This document shows, one piece after another, positions 48,106 to 57,689 of a DNA stretch of 64,000 bases. The notes below the pieces were generated by a model, which did not search any database, was not told the origin of the DNA, and saw only the letters and a program-made list of their open reading frames with translations. Source of the stretch: Epiperipatus broadwayi (Eukaryota; Onychophora; Udeonychophora; Euonychophora; Peripatidae). A program made the position numbers and the translations under genes. How positions within the stretch are numbered: position 1 is the stretch's first letter; the number at the start of each line of letters is the position of its first letter. Location of the stretch: assembly GCA_028023455.1 (NCBI GenBank), contig JAQFVV010012396.1:6304085-6368084 (forward strand). The letters are read 5' to 3'.

Positions 48106-49540
48106 TTAATCAGAATTTCTCGGGTATTTATTAGAGCTGTGCAGGTGCAAAATAGCAATTTTGTTGTAAAACCTGCAGTGTTTAAGGAAATAGGAGGTAG
48201 GTAGAGCATGAAGATTTACCTTTAAAAGAAAGTAAAAAAATTTGGGTTCCAATGACCATTTTTTAAATCGTAGCATCAAATGACTATTGTTCATATTTAA
48301 CATAGGTGAATGAGGATCTGTAGTTATGTCTGGGTACAGCATATTATAAATAGTCCAATAGGTGTATCTACCTACACCCAAAAAAGACACCTGATCATAA
48401 ATGCTTTGAAGTTGGTTTATGAGCAAAGACAAATATCCGTGTGAAGGTGGTGGTCGGTCTGTGGGTGTTATTTGAAGAATGCATTCAAGTGTTACAAAAC
48501 TTTTTATCAGGGCAGCTAGGAGATTAATACTTTTTTGTTTGTGAAAAATTTGTATGGAATGAAGACCTAATCCATTTCTGGTTGTTGGAAGACTAAGTCG
48601 TTTTACAGAGATGGAGACTACTTTTTTGCACCATAATAGCTTGCTGCAGAGTGAGTAAATGGACCAAGTGAAAGATTTACTGAAATTTATGATTGGTGAG
48701 TAATAGGTTATTTTTGTAGTTACAAGCTGATTGAAAGGCATACTTTTTTCATATAGTGAGAGGTAGGTTTTGGAGAGAGAAGTGGTTGTATGTTCAGCAT
48801 CATCTTTCAGTTTTTTCTGGATCTTTTGCCTTATTGCAAAAGGCCCCAGGTAGAAAGGAAACCCAAGTAAATTAGTTGGTTTCCCATGATAAACTTGTGT
48901 ATTTATCTTGCCAATGTAAAGAAACCAAGCTGATGTTTTATTAATATTGATTTTATATTTGAGGGTGTATTCATTAAGTATTTTTTCCAGAGTAGATAGT
49001 TGTTTTTTGGATGTAAGAAAACAATCATCCATGTATGCAATACACGGTATATATAGTCCAGGGTGGGGAATTTGGATTCCTTGTAATTTTTGTTGTATTT
49101 TGTTTATGAGAGGGTTAATGTAGAACATAAATAATAATGAACTAAGTGGAGATCCTTGAGGTATAGATTGGTGGGGAGAGAAAGAAGGTGATGTTTTACC
49201 ATTAATTGTAATGTGGATTTCATGACTAAGGAGTAGATTGGTTAGTAGGTATAAAAGATAGCGAGGTATTTTGGTGTCTGCAAGTGTCTCAATTAAAATT
49301 TCAATAGGTACCGAGTCAAAGGCAGCCTCAATGTCAATTTGAACAGCCATTGGAGCATACTTTTTCTGCTCTCTAACTGAATTTATAATGGTTTTGAAAA
49401 TGAGGGCAGCTTGGCCTGTTGAGGAGCCTTTTTTTGCATGTTGCATTGGTGATAATAGAGGGAGGAGATATCGTTCGATTTTGTAATACCAAGGGGGCTC
49501 ATGGAGGTTGGTCACAGATTAGATAAATTGGATATTGAAG
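48106..49540 (-). pseudogene. LINE-X non-LTR retrotransposon, RT domain mostly open
   Basis: A 469-codon open frame (49,515-48,106) covers most of a reverse transcriptase. In order: AKKGSSTGQAALIFKTIINS, motif A QIDIEAAFDSVP (near 49,340-49,305), motif B IPQGSPLSSLLFMFYINPL (near 49,165), catalytic AYMDDCFL (near 49,040-49,015), the thumb region with NLLGFPFYLG, then NGLGLHSIQIF, TDRPPPSHG and LHALPTSYFLKH. The N-terminal fingers, any endonuclease and the C-terminal zinc knuckle are lost (LHLHSSNKYPRNSD stands where the knuckle should be). The catalytic aspartate pair is intact, so this is the least decayed LINE-X copy, but it is truncated at both ends. Confidence 0.85.
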
Positions 49541-49642
49541 ATTGCTTTTGGTTGAATTGAACTAAGGAGATTGGATATAGATCTTTTATGTTATACAACC
49601 TTTGTGATAGATAATTTGCTAAATCACACAGATATGTGGAAC

Positions 49643-49820
49643 AAAAGAAATTTTTTCCTTTTTTAATTTATTTGACTACTCTCTTTTTTTTAATATCATT
49701 TTTATTAAAATTGTTACTACTCTCTTTTTTTTAATATCATTTTTATTAAAGTTGTTACTCAAAGATAACCAGTACTTAACTATTCTTGTAATCAATTATG
49801 TATCTTGCTTTGCAATTGAT
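49643..49820. repeat. Block B, copy 1, with 42-bp tandem duplication
   Basis: This aligns with 56,684-56,806 (ACAAAAGAAAT, CCTTTTTTA, TTATTTGACTACTCTCTTTT, TCATTTTTATTAAA). A unit of about 42 bases starting ACTACTCTCTTTTTTTTAAT is present twice here (about 49,675-49,757) and once in the other copy. Confidence 0.75.
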
Positions 49821-49957
49821 ACATTGCCCTCCCACCAGGTTAGAAATAAATCAATTTAGACCTTTGACATTAGAGAATTTTATTTCAACACTAAACATTA
49901 GCATTATTAAATTTGTACATATAACCTTGATAATAAACCAGAGATTAAGCAAGTAAG

Positions 49958-50243
49958 TCAACAAATTTGAAATCACCTTCAATATTAAAGTAAACTGAAT
50001 AAATATAGAGGTATCAAATTTAAAATCATTTTTCCATATGAAAGTAAAGTAACTATTAATTATCCTTGATAATTGGCTGGAGATCAAAATAGTAGAGGTA
50101 CTAAATTTAAAATCACTTTCGCTGCTAAAGTAAACTGACTAAATGTTAATTAATTTTGATAATGATCTGAAGATCAAAATAATAGAGGTACTAAATTTAA
50201 AATTACTTCCAATACTAAAATAAACTGATTAAATGTTAACTAA
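49958..50243. repeat. Tandem array, ~87-bp unit, about 3.3 copies
   Basis: Units share GAGGTA(C/T)(C/T)AAATTTAAAAT, AAAGTAAACTGA and ATC-AAGATCAAAAT. Unit spacing is about 87-90 bases. A degraded part-unit may extend left to about 49,860. Non-coding satellite-like DNA. Confidence 0.8.
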
Positions 50244-50579
50244 ACTCAATTTTAATTTCTTAAGGATGTTGCACTACATTGTGAGCCTAATTGTGTAATA
50301 TACAATTGCTAATCAGGGATTCTTGCTTTGGAAAGTTTTTTACAAATGTCAGGAAAATTCTACTGACCATTTGATTTTAGCTTAAAATTTATAATTATCA
50401 TTTCACTGGGAATTCTTTTCTACTAGCTACCCTGTAATGAGCCTAGAATATCTTTCAATTAGTGCTTTAGTATTAACTAACATGGGGTTGACTCCTTCAA
50501 AGGAAAGGCTTAATCATACAACTATCCTCAATCCACAATTAACACATACTAAAATTTTACATTCTATACTTCTAACTTG

Positions 50580-51585
50580 TCAAACTACCTACTCACTGAG
50601 GAAAGCCAATGGCTAGAAACCATTCTGGGGCTGGGAATAATTTCTAGGTAGAGATTTTAAATGCTTTCTCTTGAAACATTTATCTATAAAAGTTGTTAGA
50701 GCTATTAGCACACTCTTTATTTTACTTTACAATTACAAGCTTATCAAATTAGATCACATGATATATGACTTTATTTTATTTGCTATTATAGTTTTGCTTT
50801 TAAGTCATAAGTGATGTTATATTGCTAAGGCTAGTAATATATAGTATGGCTGAAGATTTCTCAACCTCATATGACTGTTTAAATAAGATAGCTGGATTTG
50901 AAGACATATAGGTGTCTGAAATTTTCAGATTTTTTTACTTAAAATTTAATTATTAGATAAGTGCTGGCTTATTTTGGATCTAGTATCTGAAATATCCTAA
51001 CACCTCAATGAAGAAAGCCGATAACTAAAAACCAGTCTGGGGCTGGGGATTTAAATGCTTTCTCTTGTAGCATTTATTGATAAAGCTTGTTAGAGCTATC
51101 AGCAAGATCTTTATTTTAGTTTATAATTACAAGCTTGTTAAATTAAGTCATGTGATTTTATTTACTATTATAGTTTTGCTTTTCAGTCTTAAGTGATGTT
51201 ATATTACTAAGGTTATTAATATATGGTATGGCTACAGATTTCTCAACACCATATAGCTATTTAAGTTAGAAGCTGGATTTGAAGATATATAGGGTTCTGA
51301 AAATTTCATATTTTCTACTTAAAAGTTAAGTATCAGATAAGTGCTGACTTTGAGTTGGTATTTTGGATCTAGTGTCTGAAATATTCTAGTGCCTCACTGA
51401 GGAAAGCCAATAGCTAGAAACCAGTCTGGATCTGGGGATAATTTTTAGATAGCGATTTTAAATGCTTTCTTTGGTGATATTTATTGATAAAGCTTGTTAG
51501 AACTATTAGTTCACTCTTTATTTTAGTTTATAATTACAAGCTTATCAAATTAAGTCACATGATATATGACTTTATTGTATTTACT
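50580..51585. repeat. Tandem array, ~400-bp unit, about 2.5 copies
   Basis: The phrase GAGGAAAGCCAATGGCTAGA recurs diverged at about 51,010 and 51,400, giving periods near 410 and 390. Each unit continues with TTTAAATGCTTTCT, TTTATTGATAAAGCTTGTTA, TTATAATTACAAGCTT and GTGATGTTATATT. The third unit stops at about 51,585, where the integrase remnant begins. The start of the unit (CACTGAGGAAAGCCA then CAGTCTGGGG) resembles the FB-1/FB-2 core, so the array may have grown from a foldback element. Confidence 0.85.
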
Positions 51586-51589
51586 ACCT

Positions 51590-51975
51590 ACTCATCATCA
51601 TTAGTTAAGTTCTCTTTGACAAGTTTCGAAGAGTGGGAATTGTATGTTCCCTTTTCTATTTCTTCATTAGTCAACACAAAAGCATTATTGTTATATTGAT
51701 GAATAGTAGTAAGTGGGCCATCATAAATTTCTTGAAATTTTTAATAAATAGATTTTTCAAGATGACTTATGGTATTAATCCAAATCATAACTTTATCACC
51801 TAACTCAGAATCCTGGATAGAGGTCTTCTGCTTATTTATTCTTAGAGCTCCTGTTTTCATTAATCTATGTCTTAGTTTAGTCATGACCATATGACCAGCA
51901 TAGAATACCTATCTGGAAGAGAAATTCATAGAATGGGCCTTTTTAAACCCATATTATCTTTTCATACAGAATAAT
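51590..51975 (-). pseudogene. LTR-retrotransposon integrase C-terminal remnant
   Basis: Minus-strand translation gives RHRLMKTGALRINKQKT, GDKVMIWINTISHLEKSIY, a stop, then KFQEIYDGPLTTIHQYNNNA and GTYNSHSSKLVKEN. The order GDKV-(K)-F-YDGP-Y-L-SKL fits the C-terminal domain of Ty3/gypsy-type integrases. No catalytic D,D,E core is present. With the gag-like region at 52.64-53.70 kb on the same strand it forms the two ends of an internally deleted element. The lineage is inference. Confidence 0.6.
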
Positions 51976-52164
51976 AATAAAACAATAAATAAAGAGATCA
52001 TCTTCTGTAAATGATAATTTTTTTCTGTGAATGTAAAGCTATATAAGTCAATAACTCCACCTCTATGATAGCCATGATTCTTAATTTCATAAGGTATAAC
52101 AGCAAATATTATATGCCTAACATATAATTAAAGTTTTAAAACTATCTTAACTATAAACATTTTC

Positions 52165-52262
52165 TTTTAAGCCAATAAACATCCCATGACCACCACTTCT
52201 TATGCTTGTGTATAACTGTTATAAAACAGGCAATACATGTAGTGAGTTTTGCCTGTTTTTTT
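52165..52262. repeat. FB-1 foldback, minimal copy
   Basis: AAACATCCCATGACCACCAC, CTTATGCTTG and ATAACTGTTATAAAACAGGC are the FB-1 left tip. About 25 bases later GTTTTGCCTGTTTTTTTAAC gives the right tip. Only the tips remain. It lies between the two halves of the LTR-retrotransposon remnant. Confidence 0.75.
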
Positions 52263-52639
52263 AACATTTCCTTTTACTGATAATTTTTCCTTATATCCAA
52301 AATTATTATTTGTCTCACTATAATTTTTTAACAATTATAATCTTTCCATCTCAAATTATTATTTGTTTTACTATGTTTTTTAAACAATCATAATAACGGA
52401 TAAACATACCCTTTTTTAAAAAAAAAAATGTTTCTTTAAAATTATATTTTTTCTCCATTCATACATAAGTTCATTAATTTGTTAACAAGATCATGGGTCT
52501 TTGAAAAGATAAAGCTATCCAAATTTATCATAACATTAAACTGGAATTAAGCTTTTCCTCTCACCATACAATTTTTAATTACTTTCATTGTTCTTAAATA
52601 GAATAACAAGATAATTCCTCTATCTATACTACTACTATC

Positions 52640-53700
52640 ACCTATCACATGGTCAGCCTTACTATGAATTTTCCACTGGAGTGGATATTTAATTCATTTT
52701 CTAGTGGTTCTATTCCCCTTTTTCTTTGCCATTACAGCTGTGACTCTTTTAATATTCACTTTTAAGCTTTCCCTTACTCTACAACTTATGATTTTACAAA
52801 CTTGTGCTACACATTTATAACAAATCATTTGGATTTTTAAATTTTCCATTCCTACCATATCATTATAAAACTTATTCTCTAAATTTTCAATTTCTTTTGG
52901 AATAATTTCATTTTCGAACCAGACTTTATTCTTTGTTGACTATCTTAGCTTTTACTTCCTTACTTTGTTTAAGTTTCATTTGAAAGTGATGTTTAGTAAA
53001 TTCTAAGTAATTTCATTGACGTCATTCAGTCAGACAACGCCAACTGTGATTTAAAGTGAATGATCTATCTTCACGCTTTCTTTGCCAGTACTTAAGATTT
53101 GCCCATATATAAACATTTGGGTTCGAAAAGAATAAGTGGATTCATTTTATTCTTTCTTAAAATGCTATATTTTGTATTGGCAGTGAAAGTATTCATTTAT
53201 TATTTAACACTCATAAAAGCGCATGTGCAATAGCTGTAAAAGGCTGATATTTAATGTATTCCTTACTTTGTTGTGACTGTTCAACATTGGAAGCTTCATA
53301 TCTAAGGTTTGTTGCTCTTTTATATACATGACTTCTATTACATCATCAAAACATTCTATTTCTTTCTTTTCAAATCTTTTAAAAATTGTCGTTATTTCTA
53401 AATGAACTTGCTGCAACTTCCTATAATTTTCTATTTCTATTATTTTCCCTTTAGGATTACCAAGTATTCTGTCAAATATTATGGCAGTACCTTTGGCTGT
53501 CCCTTTCATTACATTTTCAAATCTTTCAAATCTTATGGCCACCTCTTTCATTTGATTTTCGAACATTTCCTTCATCATCTACATAAACATATCATTATTT
53601 GATACTTCTAATTGATCTTTAATTTGTTCCTCAGTGGAAACATTTTCTAATTTTTTTCTGGCACCTGCATTTTTGCTCTCAATTTAATATGCATCTAATT
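52640..53700 (-). pseudogene. Probable gag remnant of an LTR retrotransposon
   Basis: On the minus strand, 53,578-53,204 is an open 124-codon frame rich in Lys, Glu and Met (FENQMKEVAIRFERFENVMK), with coiled-coil character. Upstream, after one stop, is a matching basic/acidic stretch (KNAGARKKLENVSTEEQIKD). Further down, at about 52,920-52,690, a frame reads VWFENEIIPKEIENLENKF and then CYKCVAQVCKIISC. That is a C-x2-C-x4-C-x4-C box, which looks like a retroviral-type zinc knuckle with its His replaced by Cys. Long stop-rich gaps separate the pieces. No LTRs or primer-binding site were identified. Confidence 0.45.
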
Positions 53701-54106
53701 AATCATAATATTTAACTGTAGTATTTTTTAAGTAAACTATTTTAAAATTATTTCTACGTAATTTCTTATTTAAAGGATTGGTGTGATCATTCACCTTTTT
53801 ACTCTGTAGCCTATTTGTTTGATTATTTTATTATCTACTATTTCACAAGTTTACATTATTAATATGCACAGTTAATTATATTATTTGCTTGTATTTTCTC
53901 TGAACATCAAAATTCAAACAATATAAAATTCAATTCAGTTATCACTTTAACTTAATATCTTCTCTGTTTTTACATTTCTTACCAAATTATTATTCTTTTA
54001 TTAAATATACAGTGTCAGTATGTGTTAGATGCCAATTTATAAATGACATCTACTTTACTCAGGGTCATTCTCAAGCACAAAATGTCAGATGTCAATTGTA
54101 AATGGT

Positions 54107-55130
54107 TCTGCCATTGGCAAAAGAGATCATAGTTAATTTTGCACAAATTATAATAATCTTATAGATATGAAAAGTCAGTGCCTAATAATTAAAATAATCT
54201 TTGAGATTTCACATTCAAATTCAAATAATAGATATGAAACAAGATAGGAGCAAAAAATATAAATTAATTCAATCATAAATTATACAAATGGTTAGACATA
54301 GCTAAAATAATAAGAATATTACAAACTACCATTAGTCACACCTAAATGGCTGAAGGGAAATTAGATCCAATATGGATTACAAATTTATATTAGGTTAAAA
54401 ACTAGAGTGCCATTTCAAACTGGGAAGTCCATAGGAGGATATATCACACCATGTCTTATTAAAAATACTACCTTGACTAATTCAGTAGAATATGAACTCA
54501 TCTCCCTAGCTATTATAAATTCAATTTATAATTTAAATGGTAGAACTTATGAGAAAAGAAACAGGTCAGATTAATAATTAACAAAAAATATGTATACTTA
54601 TTATACAATAACATATTTAAAACATCATTACATTAAATAATAAAATAATAAGTATTTAAACATTGCCATCCTTCAAGTGATCATCCTTTAACACTAAAGT
54701 CTTATCAATTTCTTCAGTTTTAAATCCCTCTTATGTTAAGCTTAACATTTTTTTCTTTGTTTGTTTTTCATTATGTTGAAATACAGCATTGAAGACACTG
54801 TACATCATCTTTGAAAATGTAGAAACAATATTTTTTTAAAATTTCTTTAGCTGTTTCAAGTTTTAATTTATTCAGATCATATTTTCTTAAATCATATTTC
54901 TTCACTTCTCCAAAACAAATATTCTGTAAAACAGGACTTACAGTTAACAATCATTTTGCAAACATAAATATTTACCATAGGTTTAGCGGAATTAAGAAAT
55001 GGCACTTGAGATTTGATTATATATCAGGTCAAAGATTAATAATCAATTCAGGCTACATTGGTCCAGAGTAAATTACACACACACAGGAATTAGCTGCCTT
55101 GAACCATAATATCCATTTTATAATATTTAT
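54107..55130. repeat. Block A, copy 2, with empty Merlin-like site
   Basis: This is the counterpart of 45,897-47,630. The target octamer of the Merlin-like element is undisturbed here (aattcaat, 54,518-54,525). It has about 35 extra bases near 54,935-54,975 that copy 1 lacks. Non-coding. Confidence 0.85.
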
Positions 55131-55139
55131 TTTTGCTTA

Positions 55140-56070
55140 TAACTTATCTTCTAATAAAAATTAAGTCACTAATGATGATTGTAAAACAGACTGGAAATGC
55201 TGGCAAGAACGCTAGCTTTCAATAAAATTTTATATCACATTTTATTTAAACTATCATTGATTAAAATAATAAATCGTATTCTGTTATTTTTTTAAACATA
55301 TATTTTTACATACTAATTTTATTAATTACAATAAAAATATTCATTCCATTATAAAAATTATTTTTACAAATTTGATATTTAATGAAACAAAATTAAATCC
55401 TTTTTTAATCATATTTTATTTCAAGGTTTGAATAATTGACTTTTGAATCTTTTTTTTATTATTAAGGAAAATGCGCATACAATTATAGTATAAACCTTTG
55501 TAGTATATATTTGTTTAGATTTGTTACACTTATTACAACAATCATCAGTGAATATTTTTTCAAATTAGAAAATATAGCCGTTTGATGCATTAGTTACAAT
55601 TATTATGACAAATTAATTTTATGATCAGAGCGAGAAATTCATCGTTCAAACTTAGACTGTAATTATTATGTAACTAGTTTTATATCAGAACAACTGCCTC
55701 TTCATTTAGTGACTTAGCCAGTGATTATTATGTAGTCCGTATTTTAATTGGCAGCAATCCTTTGTTATTCTCCATCTGACTGGACCATTTATTTTTAAAC
55801 TTGAATTAATATTTAATTAGCAAGCCTGAGGATAGGCTCTTTATCTAGTGGCCTAAGTTGCCCCCAAGTGTCCCCGAATATCTTTTCCAATATTAACAAG
55901 CGATCCCTGAATATACTTCTTTGCTTAAAAACAAAATAATTTTTAGTTAATCACACGGCATAAAGCAGAAACAGTCCCATTCCAATTGCAGCAAAAATAA
56001 CACTCGTTATAGCGTCCTTGATTCTTAGAATTTTCATGTTAGTCGGCAGTACTCTGGTTATAATATTCTG
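55140..56070. other. Between block A and LINE-X copy 3; nothing recognised
   Basis: AT-rich DNA, somewhat richer in CpG from about 55,620. It would be the 3' side of the minus-strand LINE-X fragment. It shows no clear match to 47,640-48,105. Confidence 0.4.
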
Positions 56071-56071
56071 C

Positions 56072-56660
56072 CTAGCAGGACTCAAAAATGGGCAAGCAGT
56101 AAAAAATATGTCCAATAATTTCATCCGCTATTTCACATAAGCTACATAATGGTTCTATTTTAGAGAAATTTCTATAATTTACCAAGAAATGATTTGTTGG
56201 CAAGGCTTTCAAATTAAGTTTTATGATAAAATCAATATGTTTGGCTTCTAAATAGCAAAATTTTAATTTCCTGATTAGTAATCTGATGGATAAATCAAGC
56301 TCAGTAGTTAATTCAGTAATGTTTGCATGCATGTATTTGTAAACTTGCCAGTAAGTGTTAGTATTGTTAATAATTGATGCCATGACTTTGAAGAATTTGT
56401 TGGCATATGTTAGCAGCTCCATGGCCCACTTATTTCATATGGGTGGTGGCATGTCAGTAGGCTCAATCTCATTTGGTAATGATTCCACTGGCAATATTGC
56501 ATTCATCGCTTTAAGCATTGATAGGGATTTTTGAATAAAAAAAGGTATTAAGATCATGCAACCCAAGCCCATTCAGGTCATTCAGTCTCTACATCTTGGT
56601 TAGACTGATGATTACTGTTTTCTTCTTCCACAAGATGCCAGCATGAACATTAGTCATAGA
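56072..56660 (-). pseudogene. LINE-X non-LTR retrotransposon, 3' ORF remnant
   Basis: Minus-strand reading starts with a degraded CW-LVEEENSNHQ region, then MNGLGCMILIPFFIQKSLSM and EIEPTDMPPPI (the family's TDRPPP block). In the 116-codon frame 56,422-56,072 come YLEAKHIDFIIKLNLKALPT and the knuckle CSLCEIADEIIGHIFYC, which keeps all four metal-binding positions (C, C, H, C). The RT domain is absent. It aligns best with the 16.5-17.1 kb copy. Confidence 0.75.
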
Positions 56661-56683
56661 GATAACAGAAACAAATTTAAATT

Positions 56684-56806
56684 AGTAAACAAAAGAAATA
56701 TTTTTCCTTTTTTAGCTTATTTGACTACTCTCTTTTTTTAAATGTCATTTTTATTAAACTTAATTACTCTTGTAGTTAATTCTGTATCTAACTTTGTAGC
56801 TGATAT
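56684..56806. repeat. Block B, copy 2
   Basis: AACAAAAGAAATATTTTTCC, TTATTTGACTACTCTCTTTT and TTTTTATTAAACTTAATTAC match 49,643-49,820. Here there is one 42-bp unit instead of two. Confidence 0.75.
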
Positions 56807-56879
56807 GATTTAGAGAGAGAAAATCTTTTTGTTGTCATTAAAACTCTTTAAAGGATCCAGCCAATGAAAGAAATATCTC

Positions 56880-57685
56880 CCTAGTGAATAATATTTCTGC
56901 AGTGTAATCTTCACTACACCACTTTCATGTAAGATAGAGACTGGTTTCTATCCATGTACCTTGGGAACAAGTATAAGTATATGTTCAAAGATATGTGAAA
57001 AAGATGTACAATACCAAGATGCACATTTTATGCTAAACTAGCACTCACTCATCAGTTGATCCAGATCACAATCTCTTAGATATTTTTATCATTGTTCAGT
57101 ATATATACATAGTCAATTACCACAGTTTACTAATCAAACTCACTATCCTCACAACTTTGACACAACCCATTTCATGGAAATATATTATTTTTTTAGTCAT
57201 TTATTAGACTAGAGATTATCTACTTAAAGAATAATATTTCTATAGTGTAATTTTCATTACACTACTCTCACACAAAGTAAGGACTGGTTTCTATCCACTT
57301 TTAACACCTTGTGGAAAAGTGTACTTAATAAACATATGACCAAAAATATATAAAACAGATTTATGTTTGACACTTATCAATTAAACTGTAGTAATTGATT
57401 ATCTATATATTCTGAATAATGATAAAAATATGATTAAGAAATTGTGATCTGGGCCAACTGATGAGTGCTGGTTCAGCATGAAATGTGCACTTTGAGATAA
57501 TACATCTTCACCACATATATCCAATCATATGTTTGTGATTATACTCCTCCACAAGGTGTTAAAGGTGGATAGAAACTAGTCTCTACCTTATGTGAAAGTA
57601 GTGTAGTGAAAATTACACTACAGAAATATTATTCATTAAGTGGATAATCTCTAGTCTAATAAATGATTAATAAATATTATTAAAT
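56880..57685. repeat. FB-H foldback element, full tandem/nested copy
   Basis: The first segment (about 56,880-57,200) is one arm plus the middle in one orientation. The second (about 57,205-57,685) is a complete element: a left arm with TAGACTAGAGATTATCTACT, ATTTCTATAGTGTAATTTTC and AAGGACTGGTTTCTATCCAC; a middle; and the inverted right arm ending GGATAATCTCTAGTCTAATA. The middle of the second copy, on the plus strand, carries the ribozyme-like core. This is the most complete FB-H copy in the window and shows that the family unit is about 480 bp. Confidence 0.8.
57452..57525 (+). ncRNA. Possible hammerhead-ribozyme-like motif in FB-H
   Basis: The order of elements matches a hammerhead core: CTGATGA (57,458-57,464), a 6-bp stem GTGCTG / CAGCAT closed by GTT (57,465-57,479), GAAA (57,480-57,483), a 5-bp stem ATGTG / CACAT (57,483-57,487 with 57,512-57,516), then A at the position before cleavage (triplet AUA). 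Hammerheads are known in Penelope-like elements, retrozymes and some SINEs. The weak point is stem I: GGGCCAA before the core has no good partner right after position 57,517 in this copy, although related copies have TTGGTC nearby. Activity is unproven. Confidence 0.35.
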
Positions 57686-57689
57686 ATCT

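Noticed and set aside
49958-51585. CRISPR-like array
   Set aside because: Units are contiguous diverged tandem repeats without short identical repeats and unique spacers, and the DNA is eukaryotic.
53402-53602. Plus-strand frame rich in Phe and Tyr
   Set aside because: It is the shadow of the minus-strand gag-like frame.
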